Part shown: positions 7,083 through 10,676 of the stretch, piece after piece | How the letters are laid out: each line of letters starts with the position of its first letter | Numbering within the stretch: position 1 is the first letter of the stretch | Assembly: GCA_902765885.1 (NCBI GenBank) | Contig: CACXBN010000019.1 | Location: 1 to 10,676, forward strand | Origin: an uncultured Ruminococcus sp. | GTDB lineage: Bacteria > Bacillota > Clostridia > Oscillospirales > CAG-272 | DNA: 10,676 bases | Direction of reading: 5' to 3' | The notes under the pieces: model-generated | Told to the model about the DNA's origin: nothing | Seen by the model: only the letters and a program-made list of their open reading frames with translations | Database searches by the model: none | Program-made: the position numbers and the translations under genes

Positions 7083-8416
7083 ATGAAAAAGCCATTTATA
7101 GGCAATGATACATTTGATGAGTTCAGATGCGGTTCATGCGGCAGAATTCACAGAGCATACCTTAAAGAACTGTATATAGATGATGACGCCATTCAGTCAC
7201 TTCCCGAAGTTCTGAAAAGGTACAATTCAAAAAAGCCGTATATACTGTCAGACGACAATACATTCTGCGCGGGAGATGCCGGGAAAAAAGTTCTGTCTGT
7301 TCTTGACAGAGGCTCATTTGCTTATTCAAATCATATCATGAAATCAGCTCCGGGAGAACGTCTCAAACCTGATGAGAGGACAGTCGGAAACGCGCTCATG
7401 TACCTTCCTGCCGATGCAGATTCCGTTATCTCAATAGGCAGCGGCGTACTCAATGATACCGGGAAAATCATCGCTGCTACAAAAGGGGTTCCATATATAA
7501 TAATTGCCACAGCGCCTTCCATGGACGGATTCGCTTCAGCCAATTCATCCATGGAAAGAGACGGGCTTAAGATAACAATTGACTCCAAATGTCCCGATGT
7601 AGTAATTGCCGATCTCAGCGTTTTGATCTCAGCTCCGGCACATATGATCCTCTCAGGCACAGGAGATATGCTCGCAAAGTACGTCAGTATCGCCGAGTGG
7701 AAAATTTCGAACATAATCACCGGAGATTATTACTGTCAGTTTATAGCGGATACAGTCAGCAACTCACTGAACACTGTTGTGAAAAATGCTACCGGTGCAT
7801 TGAGTGGCAATAAAGAAGCGATTTCAAAGATACTGGAAGGCCTTGTTTTTTCCGGTATTTGCATGAATTATGCCGGGAATTCGAGACCGGTATCGGGCAT
7901 GGAACATTATATTTCCCATATCTTTGATATGAGAGCCCTTGAATTCGGCACTGCTAGCGACCTTCACGGGATTAAGTGAGGGATAGCAACGCTCAAGACA
8001 ATCGAGGCTTATGAAAAGCTTACGAAATATAATCCCGACATTGACAAAGCCCTGAAGTATGTCGAAAATTTCGACTATTCAGACTGGAGTCTGGAATTAA
8101 AAAAATTCCTTGGCAGAGCGGCGGATGTTCTTATAGAAAAAGAAAAGACAGAAAACAAGTACAGCCGCAGTTCTCACAGGGAACGGATTATGAGAATATG
8201 TGAAGAGTGGGATAAGATAAAGGATATCATATCCACCCTGCCAAGTTCTTCCTGGCTCAGATCATTCATGAAAGAGATAGGGCACCCGGTATCTTTTTCC
8301 GAAATAGGAATAAGCAGCACAGAAGAGAGAAAAGCTTTTTAATGGCGAAAGATATCCGTGACAAATATGTTTTGGGGAAACTTCTGTGGGATCTTGGTAT
8401 TCTCGATGAATTTTAA
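7083..8416 (+). pseudogene. sn-glycerol-1-phosphate dehydrogenase (AraM/EgsA-like), interrupted by a TGA and a frameshift
   Basis: The family is NAD(P)-dependent and interconverts dihydroxyacetone phosphate and sn-glycerol 1-phosphate. Numbering from ATG 7083, it shows an N-terminal CGSCGRIH motif, the dinucleotide loop GSGVLND (about 119-125), TAPSMDGFAS, and metal ligands Asp195 (GTGDMLAKY), His275 (GMEHYISH) and His295 (DLHGIK). TGA 7977-7979 stops the frame at codon 299. Beyond it the same frame continues with clear homology (GIATLKTIEAYEKL, then WSLELKKFLGRAA) to a TAA at 8340. Moving to the -1 frame there restores the family C-terminus MAKDIRDKYVLGKLLWDLGILDEF, ending at 8416, as if one T were missing from the T5 run 8336-8340. 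The repaired product would be about 444 residues. Neither ATG 7083 nor TTG 7071 has a good ribosome binding site. The 5' part alone (ending at 7979) keeps the ligands but loses the whole C-terminal helical region, so it is unlikely to be active. A sequencing error at one or both sites is possible. Confidence 0.85.
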
Positions 8417-8464
8417 AAAGCAGCTCCGGACGGAATTAGATTTCCGTTTTGGAGCTGCTTTTTT
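8415..8464. terminator. strong bidirectional terminator between convergent genes
   Basis: AAAAAGCAGCTCC (8415-8427) pairs with GGAGCTGCTTTTT, and the inner GGACGGAA pairs with TTCCGTTT using G-U wobbles. The result is a long hairpin over 8415-8464 with a T run at either end. It serves the dehydrogenase gene on the plus strand, whose stop TAA overlaps the stem, and the metal-binding gene on the minus strand, whose stop is at 8464-8466. Confidence 0.9.
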
Positions 8465-8682
8465 CAGTCAACTGTAATGCACTTAAAACCGAGAGCATCT
8501 ATTGCTTTCTTAATCGCTTCAGGTGTAACTGCTTTTGGAAGGAAAGCCTCAACATTTCCGCTTGAAAGATCAACGGTTGCTTTTCCGCCAAGGTCCTTGA
8601 TGGCCTTTTCAACTCTGGCTGCACAATGTTCACAGTGCATTCCTTCAACTTTAAGGTTATGTTTGATTTTTCCGAGAAGCAT
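8464..8682 (-). CDS. heavy-metal-associated (HMA) domain protein, CopZ-like
   Basis: This 72-residue cytoplasmic protein consists of a single ferredoxin-like HMA domain. The metal site GMHCEHCAARV has Cys17 and Cys20. The rest follows the beta-alpha-beta-beta-alpha-beta order (KHNLKVEG, AARVEKAIKDLG, KATVDLSS, NVEAFLP, PEAIKKAIDALGF, CITVD). Proteins of this size and motif are usually Cu(I) chaperones or the free counterparts of P-type ATPase N-domains; the metal cannot be told from sequence. The ATG has AGGAG about ten bases upstream, overlapping the stop of the histidine phosphatase gene (TAGGAG). The two are 13 bases apart and must be co-transcribed. No copper ATPase or CsoR-type regulator is in the window. 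Confidence 0.9.
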   Translation of the reverse strand: MLLGKIKHNLKVEGMHCEHCAARVEKAIKDLGGKATVDLSSGNVEAFLPKAVTPEAIKKAIDALGFKCITVD

Positions 8683-8695
8683 TACGGTACATCTC

Positions 8696-9418
8696 CTATA
8701 TATTTGAATATTTATATTTCAGCCTTTTCATATAATCTACCGCGCTGCCGTTCTGCAGGTTAAATGCTACTGGAACATACTGTCCCTGTCCTGCAAGAAG
8801 AAGACTTATTCCGCAGTTTACGGAGAGGTTTCTTCCGGTTCCGATCTCACCGGATGTAAGATATGAAAACACCGCGTTTATTATACCTCCGTGAGATACG
8901 CCGATAACGGTTTTTCCATGAGACACCTGCAGCATATGATCAACAGCCAAAAGCATCCTTTTAGCTGCTACAGGCACTGTCTCGACTCTTACGTTAAATT
9001 TATCGCCCTTGGGATATTTTGCTCGTCTTTCATCAAATGTAAGTCCGGACAGATCCCCATAGTCCCGCTCGATAAGAGCTTCAATCACAGCGGGTTCGCC
9101 GAGTCCGAGAGACTGAGAAATATAGTCTGCCGTATGCTTTGCACGCATCAAAGGAGAAGTACAGACTGCAGAAAAGTTCACACCGTCCTTTTTCATTCTG
9201 GTTACAAGAGCAGCTAATTTTTCAGCCTGATCATGTCCCGTATTATTCAGAGGGATGTTTTCCCTTCCCTGAAGTCTTTTTGACAGATTCCAGTCTGTTT
9301 GGCCATGCCTGATAAGGCAAACCAGAGTCAGACCCTCACTGAGTCTTTCGGCAGCCTGAGCGGGTTGTAAAATAAGCACAGGCTGAGTATTAAGCGGTTT
9401 TCCGTTTAAATATGCCAT
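8696..9418 (-). CDS. histidine phosphatase family protein
   Basis: This is a 240-residue member of the phosphoglycerate-mutase-like branch of the histidine phosphatase superfamily. The phosphohistidine motif is CLIRHGQTDWN with Arg37, His38 and Gly39; Arg92 (SPLMRAKHTA), Glu117 (LIERDYGDL) and His176 (GVSHGG) complete the active site. The family covers 2,3-bisphosphoglycerate-dependent mutases, CobC/alpha-ribazole phosphatases and general phosphatases. This length and context do not choose among them, and no cobalamin gene is nearby. About 30 residues precede the first strand (MAYLNGKPLNTQPVLILQPA and on), longer than the usual handful. The start is supported by a G6 run (complement of 9424-9429) five bases before the ATG. 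It leads a two-gene unit with the HMA protein. Confidence 0.9.
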   Translation of the reverse strand: MAYLNGKPLNTQPVLILQPAQAAERLSEGLTLVCLIRHGQTDWNLSKRLQGRENIPLNNTGHDQAEKLAALVTRMKKDGVNFSAVCTSPLMRAKHTADYISQSLGLGEPAVIEALIERDYGDLSGLTFDERRAKYPKGDKFNVRVETVPVAAKRMLLAVDHMLQVSHGKTVIGVSHGGIINAVFSYLTSGEIGTGRNLSVNCGISLLLAGQGQYVPVAFNLQNGSAVDYMKRLKYKYSNI

Positions 9419-9458
9419 TTACACCCCCCAGAGTATTTTTCCGTTTTCCGGATATCGA

Positions 9459-9464
9459 ATTATA
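9459..9464 (-). promoter_or_regulatory. possible -10 element for the histidine phosphatase/HMA unit
   Basis: On the minus strand a consensus TATAAT lies about 40 bases before the ATG at 9418 in an AT-rich stretch. No recognisable -35 is found 16-18 bases upstream; that position is occupied by a GC-rich hairpin. A weak or activator-dependent promoter, or read-through from the transketolase gene, are both possible. Confidence 0.35.
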
Positions 9465-9480
9465 TATACAAAGCTGTAGG

Positions 9481-9503
9481 AACGGGTCCTGTGCCCGTTT
9501 TTA
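9481..9503 (+). terminator. terminator-like hairpin facing against the flanking genes
   Basis: AACGGG (9481-9486) and CCCGTT (9494-9499) pair around a seven-base loop. On the plus strand a T-rich tail (TTTTTATTATTTTTT) follows and runs into the 3' end of the transketolase gene. On the minus strand, the sense of both flanking genes, the hairpin has no T tail. It would thus end antisense transcription entering the transketolase gene, or simply act as a 3' stabilising hairpin for that message. Confidence 0.45.
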
Positions 9504-10445
9504 TTATTTTTTCAGCTTTATGACTTCTTTTGCTTTTTCAGCTATAGAAGCAGCGTCGAGATGATAATATGTAACCAGTTCTTTTGCAGGACCGCTTCTG
9601 CCGAATTCATCGTTGATGCCTACTCTGAGAACAGGTACCGGGTATTTTTCCGAGAGTGTTTCACAAACCGATGCGCCGAGGCCGCCTATGATTGTGTGTT
9701 CCTCACATGTAACGATCGCTCCGCAGTTCTTTGCTTCTTCAAGAAGAAGGGCTTCATCTATGGGTTTGATTGTGCTGATATTTACAACAGAAGCAGAAAT
9801 TCCCTCATTTTCAAGAAGTTCTCTTGCAAGCAGCGCCTGCTCTACTTCAATACCTGTAGCCACAATGGATACATCCTTACCTTCAGCAAGTCTGACACCC
9901 TTGCCAATCTCGAATTTATAATTGTCATCAAACAGTATCGGAACAGCCATTCTGCCGAATCTGAGATACACAGGTCCTACATATTCTATTGCTGCTTTAA
10001 CGGCAAGTCTTGCTTCAACCGCATCTGCAGGATTAAGTATGACCATTCCAGGAATTGTTCTCATAAGAGCTATATCCTCATTGCACTGATGGGTTGCTCC
10101 GTCTTCACCTACAGTGATTCCGGCATGGGTAGCTCCTATTTTAACATTGTTGTGAGGATATCCAACGGAATTTCTGATCTGCTCGTAACTTCTTCCTGCT
10201 GCAAACATTGCAAAAGAAGAAGCGAACGGTATTTTACCGGTCAGAGAAAGTCCCGTAGCTACTCCTATCATATTATTTTCAGCTATTCCGCAGTCGAAAA
10301 ATCTTTCAGGGAATGCCTTTTTGAAAATCCCTGTCTTCGTAGCAGCCGCGAGGTCTGCGTCAAGGACTACAAGATTTTCGTATACAGCACCGAATTCAGC
10401 AAGTGCTTTTCCGTATGCTTCTCGTGTAGCAATTTTGTCTGCCAT
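9504..10445 (-). CDS. transketolase, C-terminal (pyrimidine-binding and C-terminal domain) subunit
   Basis: This 313-residue protein corresponds to the second half of transketolase. It forms the thiamine-diphosphate site with a separate N-terminal subunit to move two-carbon units between sugar phosphates in the pentose phosphate pathway. The pyrimidine-binding domain shows FFDCGIAENNMIG, with Glu56 as the glutamate expected to activate thiamine diphosphate, then FASSFAMF, ATHAGITVGEDGATHQ (105-120) and MRTIPGMVILNPAD. The C-terminal domain begins near residue 185 (GVRLAEGKDVSIVATG) and includes TCEEHTIIGGLG and FGRSGPAKEL. DXS shares the GEDG-THQ pattern, but the stand-alone half length fits split transketolases. 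ATG 10445 has GAGGAG about ten bases upstream, and the gene ends in tandem TAA codons. The visible end of the upstream gene does not look like a transketolase N-terminal subunit, so the partner must lie elsewhere. Confidence 0.93.
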   Translation of the reverse strand: MADKIATREAYGKALAEFGAVYENLVVLDADLAAATKTGIFKKAFPERFFDCGIAENNMIGVATGLSLTGKIPFASSFAMFAAGRSYEQIRNSVGYPHNNVKIGATHAGITVGEDGATHQCNEDIALMRTIPGMVILNPADAVEARLAVKAAIEYVGPVYLRFGRMAVPILFDDNYKFEIGKGVRLAEGKDVSIVATGIEVEQALLARELLENEGISASVVNISTIKPIDEALLLEEAKNCGAIVTCEEHTIIGGLGASVCETLSEKYPVPVLRVGINDEFGRSGPAKELVTYYHLDAASIAEKAKEVIKLKK

Positions 10446-10473
10446 AATCTATTTACTCCTCATAGTTTCTTTA

Positions 10474-10674
10474 TTAATATTTTTTTCCATGTTCAAGCAC
10501 TTTCTGCTTGAAAGGACTGCTTCTTGTTTCAAGATCAGGGAATCTGTGCTCGAGAGCAGCAACTGAAATCTCTATATCTTCCGCCGCCTCTCTTGCGCTA
10601 TTGGTTCCTACCGTGATCATGTCACATTCTCTGAGAACACTCCAGTTAAAATTAAGTCCGACATACGGTGTACA
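10474..10674 (-). CDS. C-terminal tail of an unidentified protein, cut by the window edge
   Basis: A minus-strand frame is open from the right edge to a TAA at 10474-10476, giving 66 residues (beginning CTPYVGLNFNWSVLRECDMI, ending KQKVLEHGKKY). It lies 28 bases upstream of the transketolase subunit on the same strand, so it is probably in one operon. Composition is protein-like, with a likely helix (SAREAAEDIEISVAALEHRF) and a polar end, and the other two minus-strand frames are closed. I do not recognise the family. It does not resemble the usual end of a transketolase N-terminal subunit. Too little is in the window to assign a role. Confidence 0.65.
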   Translation of the reverse strand, partial: CTPYVGLNFNWSVLRECDMITVGTNSAREAAEDIEISVAALEHRFPDLETRSSPFKQKVLEHGKKY

Positions 10675-10676
10675 GC

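Noticed and set aside
7331..7720. 129-residue minus-strand open frame
   Set aside because: It is antisense to conserved dehydrogenase motifs; no start signal or homology.
7977..8342. Alternative genetic code with UGA as sense
   Set aside because: UGA properly ends trmO, the hydrolase, the SLH gene and the HMA gene within this window, with normal protein lengths.
8342..8416. Independent 24-residue small protein starting at ATG 8342
   Set aside because: Its sequence matches the C-terminus expected for the dehydrogenase and it has no binding site of its own; it is a displaced gene fragment.
8696..9418. CobC (alpha-ribazole phosphatase) or GpmA as a specific name
   Set aside because: The active-site motifs are shared by the whole superfamily and no cobalamin or glycolytic-mutase context is present.
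9561..10511. 316-residue plus-strand open frame
   Set aside because: It is fully antisense to transketolase; the Cys/Ser/Tyr-rich, low-complexity translation is typical of a shadow frame.
1..10676. CRISPR arrays, tRNA or rRNA genes, insertion sequences, phage or defence genes
   Set aside because: No regularly spaced repeats, cloverleaf sequences, transposase motifs or terminal inverted repeats were seen on reading both strands.

Overview
The window looks like chromosomal DNA of a low-to-mid GC Gram-positive anaerobe of the Bacillota, most likely class Clostridia. This rests on strong GGAGG-type ribosome binding sites, S-layer homology (SLH) domains, a split transketolase, an ATP-type phosphofructokinase and an AraM-like glycerol-1-phosphate dehydrogenase. 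No RNA genes, CRISPR arrays or insertion sequences were seen. UGA is an ordinary stop here: it ends trmO, the hydrolase, the SLH gene and the metal-binding protein gene.

Layout. (1) Positions 2-1727, plus strand: the 3' part of trmO (tRNA m6t6A37 methyltransferase, cut by the left edge), an alpha/beta hydrolase overlapping it by 8 bases, and a small zinc-ribbon membrane protein. They end at a hairpin terminator (1747-1790). (2) 1858-5325, minus strand: pfkA, its terminator, then a secreted right-handed beta-helix protein. That protein's convincing start is a TTG at 4143, not the upstream in-frame TTG lying in the pfkA terminator. (3) 5326-5503: a compact divergent promoter region with a good pfkA promoter and an extended -10 promoter for an SLH protein. 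(4) 5504-8416, plus strand: the SLH-anchored cell-surface protein, then a glycerol-1-phosphate dehydrogenase gene carrying two lesions, an in-frame TGA and a -1 frameshift in a T run. Its last codons form the base of a strong bidirectional terminator. (5) 8464-10676, minus strand: the C-terminal tail of an unidentified protein, the C-terminal half of a split transketolase, a histidine phosphatase and a CopZ-like heavy-metal-binding protein.

The genes are mostly central metabolism (glycolysis, pentose phosphate pathway), tRNA modification and cell-surface proteins. I do not see a defence system, mobile element or clearly new multi-gene machine. The points most worth a second look are the doubly interrupted dehydrogenase, whose UGA falls just after a metal-binding His-Gly motif; the complementarity between the pfkA terminator and the ribosome binding site of the beta-helix gene; and the unclassified C-terminal region of the SLH protein.
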